This document shows, in pieces, positions 52,885 to 62,789 of a DNA stretch of 64,000 bases (the first letter of the stretch is position 1; every line of letters begins with the position of its first letter). The notes under the pieces are model-generated. The model worked only from the letters and a program-made list of their open reading frames with translations. It was not told the origin of the DNA and made no database searches. The translations under genes and the position numbers were made by a program. The stretch spans positions 1,311,125 to 1,375,124 of the forward strand of contig JAJLRJ010000004.1 in the NCBI GenBank assembly GCA_024195265.1, read 5' to 3'. This DNA comes from Dendrophyllia cribrosa. Taxonomy: Eukaryota; Cnidaria; Anthozoa; Scleractinia; Dendrophylliidae.

Positions 52885-55800
52885 TTTTCAGGAAGAGAAT
52901 TCCACAGTAAGGCACCGCTATAGCCAAAGCTACGTTTCAAATAATCGGTACGCGGCTTGGGTAAGTTTAACTTACGGAAAGAATCACGCAGGTCATAGTC
53001 TGTGTGTCGCTCACTGAATAAATCATGCAAGTACACTGGGGCTAACCCGTTAAGGGATTTAAACATCATTATAGCTTTCTGCTTTCTTCTTCTTAATGAT
53101 AGGTGGTCCCACTTCAAAGTTTCAAGAAGCAGGCTTGAGTTTACCTCACAGTTGGCTTGCAGAATAACCCTAGCTGCCCGGTTTTGCAATTTTTGTAGTT
53201 TCTCGCATAGATAAGAACTCAATCCATCCCAAACGGGGGCACAGTAATCGAAATGAGGTTGGATTAAAGCGTTATATATTTGTACTGCAGTGGACTGAGA
53301 AATGAGAGACCTAATGCGCCTCAGAGCACCTATTGCCGAGGATATCTTCCTGCATAGTTCTTTGATGTGATTAGACCATGAAAGTCAGGGTAAAAGTTTT
53401 TAAGAAAATGCAAGGCGTTCATGGATGGATAGGACCGTTTGACTGATATTGTGTTCGCCTATTTTATGGTTGTGGGATTTTTGTTCCGGCAACGCTTATT
53501 ATTATATATCTTTCCATTTGCTTAGCGGTCGAGATTTCAAGTGTCGGCTACTGAATGTAGTGAATGTATTGAAGTCTTACTTTTTATGTTTCTCCGTAAA
53601 AGCACTCGAAACACTTGGGAATAAATACTGCAATGGCTTAAACACCCACGTATTCAAGCTGTGTGCAGTTTCTTGTTGTTTCAGAAATTTGACGTTTACT
53701 TGGAATTGTGTAATCAATTCATTTGTTTGTTCACTTGTTTAATCTTCTGCTGAATCTTGAACATGATAGTTACTTTTAATTACTTACCTGTTGTGGTCGG
53801 CTGTATTGAAACCGGTGTTAATGGTGCCACTGTAGAAATATTTAAAAATACTTATTTAAGAAGTTTAACATTTATTTGGAATTGTCTTTTTACCTTTTAA
53901 GACATGGACAAATTAAACGTAGTGTCAAGTTACCACAAGTTCGAAACTTGCGATAATCTGCGACTCCGTTTGGCGTGTACTTGCGATGGCTCGAGTTAAC
54001 TTGGCATTAGTGTGTTATTTGAGGTTATGGTTATGGTTAGGGTTAGGGTTAGGGTTAGGGTTAGGGTTAAGTTTGTTGTTTGAGCTCAAATTTGTTTGCA
54101 AGTAGTAGTAGGCCGCCAAACGATGGTCGTGAGTCAACGCAGACATTCACGCATTTACAAGCATGACCGCACGGGAGTAGGCCGTCCATAGGCAAGCTTG
54201 CAAGTACTTGCGAGACAATATTTTCCCCTTCGTTTGCCGACCCAGCGCAATCCAATGCAAGTTGTCACTTTGCAGCTCTTGTAACTTGCATTTCCGTTTA
54301 GCCAGGGCTTCATCTTCATCATCATCATCATCATCATCTTTATTTAAAAACGAGGTGAATACATCAGGCATTAACAATTTAATGGTAGGCATTTATTGTC
54401 TGACTAAACCCTTTTTAGAAGTTTACCTGTTTCACAGTGATCTCCTTGATAGCCTGGGGAACAAATGCATCGATATCCGTTGGAGGTGAACCCAGCTTGG
54501 CATTTGGCGTTATTCAAACAAGGGCTGCTTTGACATAAATTCTGTTAATGAAAATTGATCAGCAAAAAATATTCAAGCAATCTGTGAAAATATACGACAT
54601 ATCTATACCAAATAATAGGACTGGTATGATGTTAGCAAAAAGAAAAGTTCTGACCTGAGCTCTTTAGTCTCAGTGGTAGGTTGTAGGTAGTCTGTTATCA
54701 TAATAAATGTTGAATATGAAAGAACAACATCTGTTGCGTGAACAGCAGTAGAAAGAGATAGTTTAATGGAAAGTCTCGACCCATTTCAGACACGCATACG
54801 TCTCGAATATCGTTCCCAGCAAACCTTTACCAGCACCGTAGGTATAGACATGTTTCATACCTTAGTATATCGGTAGATATAACCTGGCTGCCAAACAAAG
54901 TCGTTGCTGGAGACTTGTAGGTGATTGCGATCACTTAACTCGCACACAGGCGCCTCGCTCCCTGTGGGGCCATAATTGTAAGACACACAGTTGGGTTCCC
55001 GGTAGCAGCTTATTTCGCACACATCTTTGTTTTGAACAAGCAGGTTTCTGATCACGTGATTTTCGAGAACCTTGTCCTTGACCTCAGGAATGAATTCAAT
55101 GGTTCTGCATTCATCTAAAGCTGCTACTGTACAGAGTAAAATATATTAAATTTTGAGCACAGATTTATCTATTTCAAGTTACACTGCAATCAGTTACCAG
55201 GGGAGACTTTCGTTTAGTTACCGACTAAGTGAGAGAGTTGGGTGATTTTGGAAAAAATATCCTACAAGCCAACCGCTCTTAAAATAAATATTTTGCACCT
55301 ATACGAAAGCCCAACTTGAGGGCTATATTTCTGAGGAAAAAAATCCCTTGGGACAGGGACCCAGCTTACAAAAGGATTTCGAGCACAGGCATGATCAACC
55401 AACCACCCCTCCCCCCTCCCTACCCACCCCCCTTTCTCTCCCTCCCCACCCCCCCCCCCCCCCCCTCCCTACCCCAATGGAAATGGGTCGCCACTTAATA
55501 CTTGATACCGCCTTTTAATTTTGCTGCCTTATGGATGATTTCGGCGTTTCAGTAAATCCGAAATGAAGCAATTGCTTTGTAGATTGATTTCATGTGAAGT
55601 TTTCTTGTGTTTTGGAATGAGAAGAGATAGGTAGGGTGATGGATTCGTGAAATTTGTTAAAATTAATAATATAAAAAAATGAAGGTTTGAAATTGAAACT
55701 TAAAGTTAATTATTTATTAGATTGCGAACAGTCCACCGCTCGTCGCTCGTAGATAACGCCCGAGCTCGTATGTTTGACTTAACTTTTCAGTTTAATAACT

Positions 55801-57074
55801 TATCTACAGGACTGGTATGATGTGAGTTAATTAAAAAGTCCCAACCTTGGAAAAAGTAAAAAAAAAAAAACACTAGCTCTTTAGTCTAAGTTGTATTTCA
55901 TTTAGTAGATAATTAATATATTTTATGGCAAAATGAACTTCCATGGTTATAATTGAATGATGATTTGTCCTGTTCAGTAATTGCAGCGGCGGATCCCACA
56001 GTGAGGCGCTGAAGGCCTCGATTCCTGATTTAGAAGCAAATCATTCCACATAGAAAAGTGTAATAGTAAAGTATACCAGGATAGACTTCGCCGCTCGCTT
56101 TTGCGGCTTCGTCGCTCTCATGAGTCCACTTGTGGGCAAGTTTAAGACCGGGACTAAAACCTCAGACCCTTAGATCGGAATCCCGGCGCACTTACCGCTA
56201 GTGAGATATTAAAACATCCATGACCGATTTCTACGTTTTCTTCTGCAATTTAGCGCGTTATGGATGTATTTTGGAATGAAATTAGGTTTTCTTCAGTGTT
56301 AATTAACACTTTAACATATGATTTATCATTTTCTCACTTGATAAATGCGTTTGATAAATGTGTTTAATGACTTAACTTAGATTAAGCTGGAAACTTTTAC
56401 TAAACCTCAACCTGATCCCTAAAGGTATGTCAAGGTTATACAACTGGACCGAAGGGATATGGGATATATTCCCCTGCTCGTGGTGTACCCGAGGGCACGC
56501 CACGAGCAGGGGAATATATCACATATCCCCGAGGGACAGGTGAATAACATGCTTATTTTTCACCTTGTGTGGTTTTCTAAAACAAAGGAACTATTAACTA
56601 TTATTTCCGGCGGAAAAATATTAGCTAATATTCAGGTTGAAGCGTAAAACCGGAGGCGTGATACATTGCTGAAGACCCGAAATCGGGATCGAGGTACCGA
56701 TGCCAATGTGTTTTCCTTGTTAAGCGCTATTTTGTCTTCCTGTTTGTGTTATTCTATTATAAGGGGACTAAGGCGAGGGGAATATGGCGAGGGGAATACA
56801 TAATCCTTCGTCTGCTTTTGTTTTCAGCCCCGCATTCCCCTCTAACAATCAAAAGCTGCCACCAGCTTTTCAGACACTTAAATGAACGGGGTTATGGAAT
56901 ATATTTCCCTAAAAGAAAAAAGAAAACCGAGCTGGGTGGAAAATAATGGTTCATTTGTCGTTTTATTCCACGATTATTTAAGTTCCAGTAAAAAAAAAAA
57001 TAAGAAGATATATGCATACCTTCGTTAACGCCAACCTTATTCAAAGATATCCATAACGTCAAAATTAGAAACAT
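50877..57074 (-). CDS. Gene D: secreted PAN-EGF-C-type lectin protein, one splice donor lost
   Basis: Same six-exon plan as gene C: signal peptide 57074-57020, PAN/apple 55126-54861, EGF 54541-54427, linker 1 53829-53788, linker 2 52463-52413, C-type lectin 51277-50877. All coding frames are open. The donor of linker exon 2 reads TTAAGT instead of GTAAGT, so this exon is probably skipped; at 51 nt in phase 1-1 the skip would keep the frame and shorten the linker by 17 residues. The product is secreted, without membrane segment. A non-LTR fragment (52687-53388) lies in the linker intron. Signal and lectin exons differ from gene C more than the EGF-linker region does, which is almost identical. 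Confidence 0.8.
51495..51538 (-). ncRNA. Hammerhead ribozyme-like motif in gene D intron
   Basis: Minus strand reads CACACTGATGAAGGGCTATT then CCCGAAACGTTTGC: an intact CUGAUGA, a GGG/CCC stem II with a five-base loop, and GAAAC. The cleavage triplet would be GUU rather than GUC and stem I is weak. Equivalent to 37321-37365 in gene C. Confidence 0.45.
51590..52060. repeat. GGGTACTCCCATATATGAGC-family repeat, copy 2
   Basis: Paralogous to 37395-37850, with its own small indels (for example GCCCGGAGACTCCCATATAT). Located in the intron before the lectin exon. Confidence 0.7.
52413..52463 (-). CDS. Gene D linker exon 2, donor mutated
   Basis: 51-nt Ser/Thr-rich exon equivalent to 38159-38209. 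The acceptor is TTTCTGCAG. The sequence after the exon is TTAAGT where gene C and pseudogene E have GTAAGT, so the invariant GT is gone. Confidence 0.75.
52687..53388 (-). pseudogene. CR1-like non-LTR fragment inserted in gene D
   Basis: Reverse-transcriptase C-terminal region on the minus strand: [48 protein letters not shown]. The 3' UTR ends at 52687 in a (TAC)n tail. Gene C and pseudogene E lack it at the same place (GCAGAAG...CAGGGTAAAAG), so it arrived after the duplication. It also marks the border of the near-identical C/D patch. Confidence 0.9.
53788..53829 (-). CDS. Gene D linker exon 1
   Basis: 42-nt phase 1-1 exon identical to that of gene C, with acceptor TTTCTACAG and donor GTAAGT. 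Confidence 0.78.
54023..54069 (+). repeat. Interstitial telomere-like array in gene D intron
   Basis: Same TTAGGG array as 39080-39125, in the same intron; part of the near-identical patch. Confidence 0.95.
54427..54541 (-). CDS. Gene D EGF exon
   Basis: 115 nt, phase 0 in and 1 out, same product as the gene C EGF exon ([29 protein letters not shown]). Confidence 0.88.
54861..55126 (-). CDS. Gene D PAN/apple exon
   Basis: 266 nt after a canonical acceptor TCTGTACAG. Encodes [42 protein letters not shown] and [17 protein letters not shown]. It fixes the phase-1 start used for genes B and C. Confidence 0.86.
55127..57019. other. Gene D intron 1
   Basis: Holds a pyrimidine tract CCCACCCCCC-rich at 55387-55475 and a hairpin at 56454-56527. 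No exon seen; ORFs at 55316, 56459 and 56746 are not convincing. Confidence 0.55.
56454..56527. repeat. Hairpin with 30-bp arms
   Basis: GGGATATGGGATATATTCCC then CTGCTCGTGG is mirrored by CCACGAGCAGGGGAATATAT and CACATATCCC across a 16-nt loop. Related GGGGAATA words recur at 56775-56900, so it may be one end of a decayed foldback element. Confidence 0.75.
57020..57074 (-). CDS. Gene D signal-peptide exon
   Basis: [18 protein letters not shown] plus one base, donor GTATGC. The second half differs from genes B and C (LNKVG for FDYFS/FEYFS), which would change the cleavage region. Confidence 0.78.
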
Positions 57075-58109
57075 TTTTGTCAGTAAAGTCCAGCAGAAGA
57101 TCCGCCTTTTCAGGAATTAAGCTATCCAACTATCATTTTACTCTTTTACTCCGCACTACCCAAACTTTCCCCACAGAAACATCTTGCATCTGGCACTTTT
57201 AAAGTTTATTTTTGCTTTAAAATCGACTAATTATTGTGTGTAGACAAAAAGAAATCAATCAATCAATCAATCAATAACGTTATTCAAGTATCAGAAAACT
57301 ACAAGCTGGTCGCAAGCGGCCTACTAATTGGGGACACTAACAAAGCATTGAAAAAAAAAATCGTCTAGCCGTTTCTTTTAGACTGATTAACGTTTCATAT
57401 TTTGCTTTATAAAGTAAAAAAAAAAATAATGAGTTAAAAAATCACCATGTGAGAAGTATTCTTGGCTTTCTTTTCTACAAATAACTTAATTTACGCACAA
57501 TAGGATACGTTTTTTAAAGCGTTGAGCAAAACAAGCGTTTTGCTTTAAGAAACGCTTCAAACTGTGTGGCCTGCAGAGTAGGAATCAATTATTCAGCCCA
57601 CTAGTCGAAGGACAGCGGGAATTTTGCTTTAACATTTACAAAAAGCTATTAAAATTACAAAGAGATGAAACTGAATAACTGTGCCATTGACAGCATCGTT
57701 AGTGTCTCGCTGACGATAAAACCTTAATGTTGTTATGCCGTTTTCTTCTTAGTTTTCTTTTTAGCAAAAAAAATTCCTTTAGTGGCACAGTTAAAAAAAA
57801 ATTTCGAGCAAAGACAAGATTAAACTCAGTTGGATCGTAAATGAACTCTGACCAATCATCCCCCCCTCTCCTCCCCCCCCCCCCCCCCCCAACCCCCCCA
57901 TCCCCACCTCCTCGTACGTCCGAGGGTTAACATATTTTTACTTCAAGGAAGTCTCTACTGACGGAGTTCCCGTAAACGAGCTTACACGTTAAGTATAAAC
58001 AATAGATTGCGGCAACTGGGACAGCGATTTCGCACAAAATGAGTATATTAACCAAATCATTTTAACTAGCAGTGCGATCCTCGCCACGATTATTCCGTTA
58101 TAGGAATCA
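57075..58109. other. 5' flank of gene D
   Basis: Presumed upstream region; partly matches 44090-44290 (AAAACGCTTCAAACTG and CAATTATTCAGCC). It has a poly-C tract at about 57861-57890. No gene. Confidence 0.5.
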
Positions 58110-59755
58110 TCATCATCATCATCACTTTTATTTATACACGGTAAACATCTGGCTGATACACAAATAAGGTTAAATACATATTCATATACTTCTAAATCCT
58201 AAAATATTACACTCTAATGAAAACTACTATTGTACGGCTTACAATTATGTAAAGTTAAAAAATTAAATTGAAACTAAAACTAAAGCCTGTTTCCCATGAA
58301 TGCCGTGTTTGAATGAGAAGTAAGCAGTGGCCGCAAGCTAGTCAAGGATTTAGCTTGTCTTATATATATATATATATATATCAGAGGGTAAATTGTTCCA
58401 CAGGACAGCCGCGCTGTAAAAAAAGCTGTTTTTATATTAAAGTGCATATGAAGTAATTTTTTATTTTGTCTTTTTTTGGAGGCTATGATGTCTTTATTTC
58501 GAAACGATAAAAGAAATTTGTCAGAAAAACATTTAAGGCCTTTTTTTGCCGTCCAAAGTAGCACAATTTGCAGAAATCAGTGTACCAGAGACTGGGAACG
58601 AGTTGTCGATATCCGTTGTGTTGATGACGTAGAAAATACTTGAGATTCGTTCTTTTGTATGCTCACAGTGTGTTTCGTTCCATTTCTTCAAAAGAATGTC
58701 AGACTGTGACGAAATTATGTCTTCTACAGAGTCTCTGTCAGACAGACAGAAAGTCGCCGAGGTCGAAGACTTCTCCTTTGCCGCCATGATACTCGTAAGT
58801 TGAAGTATTTTCTACGTCACAGCCTTGTAATGCAATAGCTTTGGCCGCGCGCTCGATAGAGACACTTTCAGGCGGAAAATTCAAAACTTTCAAGCCGAAT
58901 AATTTCACAATGGGAAGGATCTTTTCGATGAAACCCACAAATTTAGATAAAGAAAGTAAAGCACTATCAAACCATGGAAATTCTTTTTTACTTCATATGC
59001 ACTTTAATTAGTACGTGGCAAGGGAACAGCCAGGTTACTTTCAGAGTCTCTAAGATTATAGGAATTAAATATATCGCTGCGTGGTATAAATTTTGAAGAC
59101 AGGTAATCAGGCACAAGAAAATTCAAACATTTATACACCATCACAGCCTTATTAATTTGACGCTGGGCTTCAAGATTTTTCCATCCTAAGTCATTTAATA
59201 GTATGCTTGCATCGGCATCAAAATTGGAGTTAGTAATAACGCGCACTGCACGGTTCTGAAAACGCTGCAATTTATCGCGTACAATAGTCAAAATGTGATT
59301 GGACAAGACCATAATAGACATCATTCAAGGCAGTAGGGAGCAAACAATGATTAATACGTTTAATAGCTACAATACTGGATGCAATTTTCTTTGATATAGC
59401 TAAAGCGTCAACATGGTTTTCCCACGTTAGATTTTCATCAATAAGCACGCCAAGAGACTTGGAATGAGAATGTTTGATTGAAACGTTATTTACTTTCAAG
59501 GAAGGCAAAGATGGTAAATTATTAAGCTTTATTTTGTCTTGAGCCAATTAACATGAACTCAGTTTTAGTCATATTTAACGTTAATTTATTAGAGATAAGC
59601 CAGCGATTTATGTTGAGCAAGTCTTCGTTCAGGGAAGACTGAATAGAACGGATGTTATTATAATAAGGAACACCACGTTTAGTGAAAAAGTCTGACAAAA
59701 GTTCAGAACTGAGGAAGTGTTCCAAGCAAACAAACAGGTGGCACAAAACACGCAA
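58110..59755 (-). pseudogene. CR1-like non-LTR retrotransposon, 3' part, with an internal insertion
   Basis: Minus-strand ORF2 pieces, 5' to 3': LLSDFFTKRGVPYYNNIRSI, DLLNINRWLISNKLTLNMTK, KSLGVLIDENLTWENHVDAL, LQRFQNRAVRVITNSNFDAD, INKAVMVYKCLNFLVPDYLS and VPLPRTN. They cover the end of the reverse transcriptase and the C-terminal region, in three frames. The frame is cut by the element at 58436-59008, then resumes with SAAVLWNNLPSD near 58395-58430, a 3' UTR with TTTATTTATACACGG inverse and a (GAT)n tail at about 58110-58125. An (AT)n run lies at 58361-58381. Confidence 0.88.
58436..59008. mobile_element. 573-bp TIR element inside the non-LTR sequence
   Basis: Left end ATTAAAGTGCATATGAAGTA and the inverse TACTTCATATGCACTTTAAT at the right. 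The host reverse-transcriptase sequence is recognisable on both sides. The target duplication is short and AT-rich and cannot be fixed exactly. Inside are two overlapping minus-strand ORFs, 58533-58787 (MAAKEKSSTSATFCLSDRDS) and 58738-58938 (MGFIEKILPIVKLFGLKVLN), which I do not recognise, and an inverted GACGTAGAAAATACTT pair at 58626 and 58803. Confidence 0.75.
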
Positions 59756-60040
59756 TTATCGCTATCAGTGAAAGTGTTTATCATGTAGCATTATATTACA
59801 GAAAAAAGTTCCTTTCAATTTTCAAGTTGTAAGCACGCCACAGTTTACATGAAATATGCAGATTGGGATAAACAATTTCCTTCTGCTGGAAAACTGTGGC
59901 ATTTGAGTGTTGTTTTGTTAATAAGCGCCTCCTTTCTAATAAGCACTAAATTCCTATTTTATATAAAACCACAAGGTTAGTTTACGCCAGGTTTTATTAA
60001 TACTGTAGCATTTGTTACAAAACAATGTTGAAATAGTGGA

Positions 60041-60453
60041 TTACTTTTCGCAGATATAACCCTTGGAATTGGAGCAATCTGAATCGTGCCACTGCGCGTC
60101 AAAAACATGGTTGCCGCTGTAATATGTCCCACTTTGTATTCCTGCACAGTGCTGGACACCGGGAGAACTTGGCTGGCTCCATCCCCAGTTTGTGTAATTC
60201 CCCAACACATCTCCGTCAGGCCATTTCCAGACACCAGGACTGCTAGAATCGGAAAGTCCAATCCAGTAATCTACTTGGCCAGAGAGAAATTGCGATTTGA
60301 TGAAGTTGTTTTCGTCAGCAGACTCAATCTTTACCAGTTGGGCACCGTGTTGATTCACACAAAACGCTTCCGCGTTATACCAGGTCTGCAGATCCGCTGC
60401 GAAAAGTTCATAACAAGATCCTTGAAAACAAGTCGGCCATGATGTTGGAGAAG
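60041..60453 (-). CDS. Gene F C-type lectin exon
   Basis: 413 nt, very close to gene [69 protein letters not shown]. Differences cluster in the loop after WSQPS (SPGVQH for HPGDQH), near the expected ligand site. Confidence 0.9.
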
Positions 60454-62789
60454 CTGAGAGAAACAAAAAAAGAAGGAAAAACTCAGTGTAGACCTCAAGT
60501 GAGGAAAGAAAAGTAAGGAAAAAATTATGATATTAATAAGAACGTTTTGTTTGCACAATGTTTTAAAGAACAACAGCGCCGCAATTACAAAGGCGAATTG
60601 TCACGAGTAGCTTGTTTAACCCTATTCAGCCTGGGCTTTTTTTGAGTTCCTGAGCCTGGGAGTGAGGGGGGGTGGGGGGGGGGGGGGCACAATCCCCCTC
60701 CCCCCCGCCTCGTAAGTTCGTAACTTTAAGAACATTAAGGCTATGAAAATGAAACCTAGAGGGTGCACAGTAAGTCCAAAACTGCCTCCTTTGCGGTGCG
60801 CACAATGGAACGATGACGTCAGAATGACGTAGTTGTTAGGTAATTAGTTATACGTCCGCCATCCTGGATCCGCCATCTTGGATTTCTGAAATTTTTTAAA
60901 ACCTCTTAAAAACCGTCCAAATTGACTCAAAATTAATCAAAACAAATAAATAAACGCTAAATGACGTAAAAATATAAAAGTTATGTCAATAAACATTGTT
61001 TTTCTTCATGCAAAGGAACAAATATGCAAATTTCAAAAACATAGCTGTCAAAATCTTGTTGCCATGGAAACATCAAGTCACGTGATCAATAAATTGTCAT
61101 ATGAAATTGTTGCCAGATAAATGTTAGGAAAAGTCAGAAAGTTTGATGTCGTTTGAATACACATTAAAGAGGTTATGAATGTTGAAAGTAAGCGCGGAAA
61201 GTGCCCCCCCCCCCCCCCCCCCCCCGACTGAATAGGGTTAATGTTTTTAAAAATCTTTGTTTAAAACGTGAATAAAATTGTACATAATAAACAAAAAGAA
61301 TGTAAAAAGTGTCAATGATTTACATCACAAGCTTTTCAGAAAAAAGCCCTTCACCAGTGTGGTGACCTTTATATTTTCACGCGTGATTTTAATTGCGCAC
61401 ATGATGTTCACAGGAAATGAAAAGTATTGTTTAGGCCCATATGTTGCATGGTGGCGGGTCTAAAATTACTTTTCTTTTCCAGGTGTTTCCTGCGGCGATT
61501 TGGGCCCTACAGAGTCGCAAGCCTGTGCGAAGATTTTTTTAAGAACATTTTTATTCATAAAAAAGTTTTATTTTCTTGATAAAACTCGACCTTGTCAACT
61601 TGGCGTTTATTTGAACCCGGCCCAACGTTTACTCGAGAAAGTACAATATTTGCAATACTACCCGACTATAATAACCATAATAACACATACAATATCACAT
61701 GGCAGATTTCACTTTCAAAAATAAATAAATAAATAAATAAATAAGATCACGTAGTAATGCAATATAAATAGGGGAAAATAGAGAGACAGGGAGAGCGACT
61801 TAAATAATATAAATCAGCGAGTTGTGATTAAATGGGAGCAATTCTTTCCATTTGTTATTGTGTATATCTTACACAGGATTGTAATATGATTTTAAAAAAG
61901 TAGAAGATCCGTCCTGAAAAAAAAAAAACGTTATAACGGTAGGCCTTAAGGCTTTTCGATTTACTAAAGTAACGTTTTCACCATTTTTTTTATTGCAAGC
62001 TAGAAGTTTCCAGAGATTTCGCAGTGTATAAATAAATGCTCAAAGGATTCGTTTGACTTTCCACAAAAATTGCAGTGCACAGAGGCAAAGGAACTACAGT
62101 ATACCTATTTTGAAAAGAGCTTTATTTGTGTACACAATTCGATTTAAAAATTTATACTGGAATTCTCTAGTTATTGAGTGAAGGGTTTCACTTCTGGGGA
62201 GACTGAGATAAATTTCCTGGCATGCTAAATCAGTTGTTGAAGCGCGTATCATTTTAAGGGCACGAAATAAAATTAGAAGTACAGGGGACTTTCGCATTCT
62301 TCTGTCAAAGTTTCATTGCCGTATTATTTGTTGACATTTGTTTTACGTATACTTCAGGACTTTCTCTTTTGTCCACAATTCTACATATTTGTGCGCTTTT
62401 GATTAAACAAGTTTACCATGCTTTCAACACAAACCCACATTTAAAGGCGTCATCAGCGTGGCCGCAGCGTTATGTATAAAAAGAATTTTCCCGATCGCTT
62501 CGGTAGCTGCGAAGCATAGCAAGCCGTCCAAACTTGCAAGTATCTTGCGAGTCAATTTGCCCCTCCGTTTGCCTACCCAGCCCAATTCAACGCAAGTTGT
62601 CACTTTTACTTTCGAGGGTTTTAACTTGATGGTAGGCATTTTTTTGCCTGACTTTAACCATTGTAGAAATTTACCTGTTTCACAGTGATCTCCTTGAGAG
62701 CCTGGGGAACAAATGCATCGATATCCTTTGGAGGTGAACCCAGCTTGACATGTGGCGTTATTCAAACAGGGGCTGCTTTGACATAAATT
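60041..62789 (-). CDS. Gene F: PAN-EGF-C-type lectin family gene, 5' exons outside window
   Basis: Two exons are visible: EGF 62789-62675 and C-type lectin 60453-60041, both open and with proper sites (EGF acceptor CAG and donor GTAAAT; lectin acceptor TTTCTCTCAG). Phases match genes C and D. The signal and PAN exons should lie beyond 64000. I could not find linker exons between them; a direct EGF-to-lectin splice would be in phase. A TTAA-flanked transposon (60620-61237) and a degenerate hammerhead-like segment lie in the intron. Likely a functional array member with a shorter linker, but the 5' end is not seen. Confidence 0.75.
60620..61237. mobile_element. 618-bp non-autonomous element with TTAA target duplication
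   Basis: Termini CCCTATTCAG and CTGAATAGGG, flanked by TTAA at 60616-60619 and 61238-61241, as in piggyBac-type transposons (Kolobok elements also use TTAA). A G tract (about 60666-60690) follows the left end and a C tract (61204-61225) precedes the right end. No transposase. Confidence 0.82.
61242..62674. other. Gene F intron, remaining part
   Basis: Contains a degenerate hammerhead-like segment (about 61330-61368), an (AAAT)n microsatellite at 61718-61745, and, near 62510-62590, an ACTTGCAAGTATCTTGCGAG repeat also seen near 39250 and 54190. No additional exon was found. Confidence 0.5.
62675..62789 (-). CDS. Gene F EGF exon
   Basis: 115 nt, phase 0 in and 1 out. Encodes [35 protein letters not shown]; all six cysteines present. 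Confidence 0.88.

Larger units (their letters stand above)
53389..54678. repeat. Near-identical patch with gene C (38452-40728)
   Basis: By eye, 53389-54590 differs from 38452-39648 at only a few positions (for example GTTTGC for GTTCGC near 54093 and CAAGC for CACGC near 54573), while sequence to the left differs by several percent. It contains linker exon 1, the telomere-like array, the short non-LTR tail and the EGF exon. It stops at 54678, where gene D jumps to sequence matching 41562. Confidence 0.88.
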
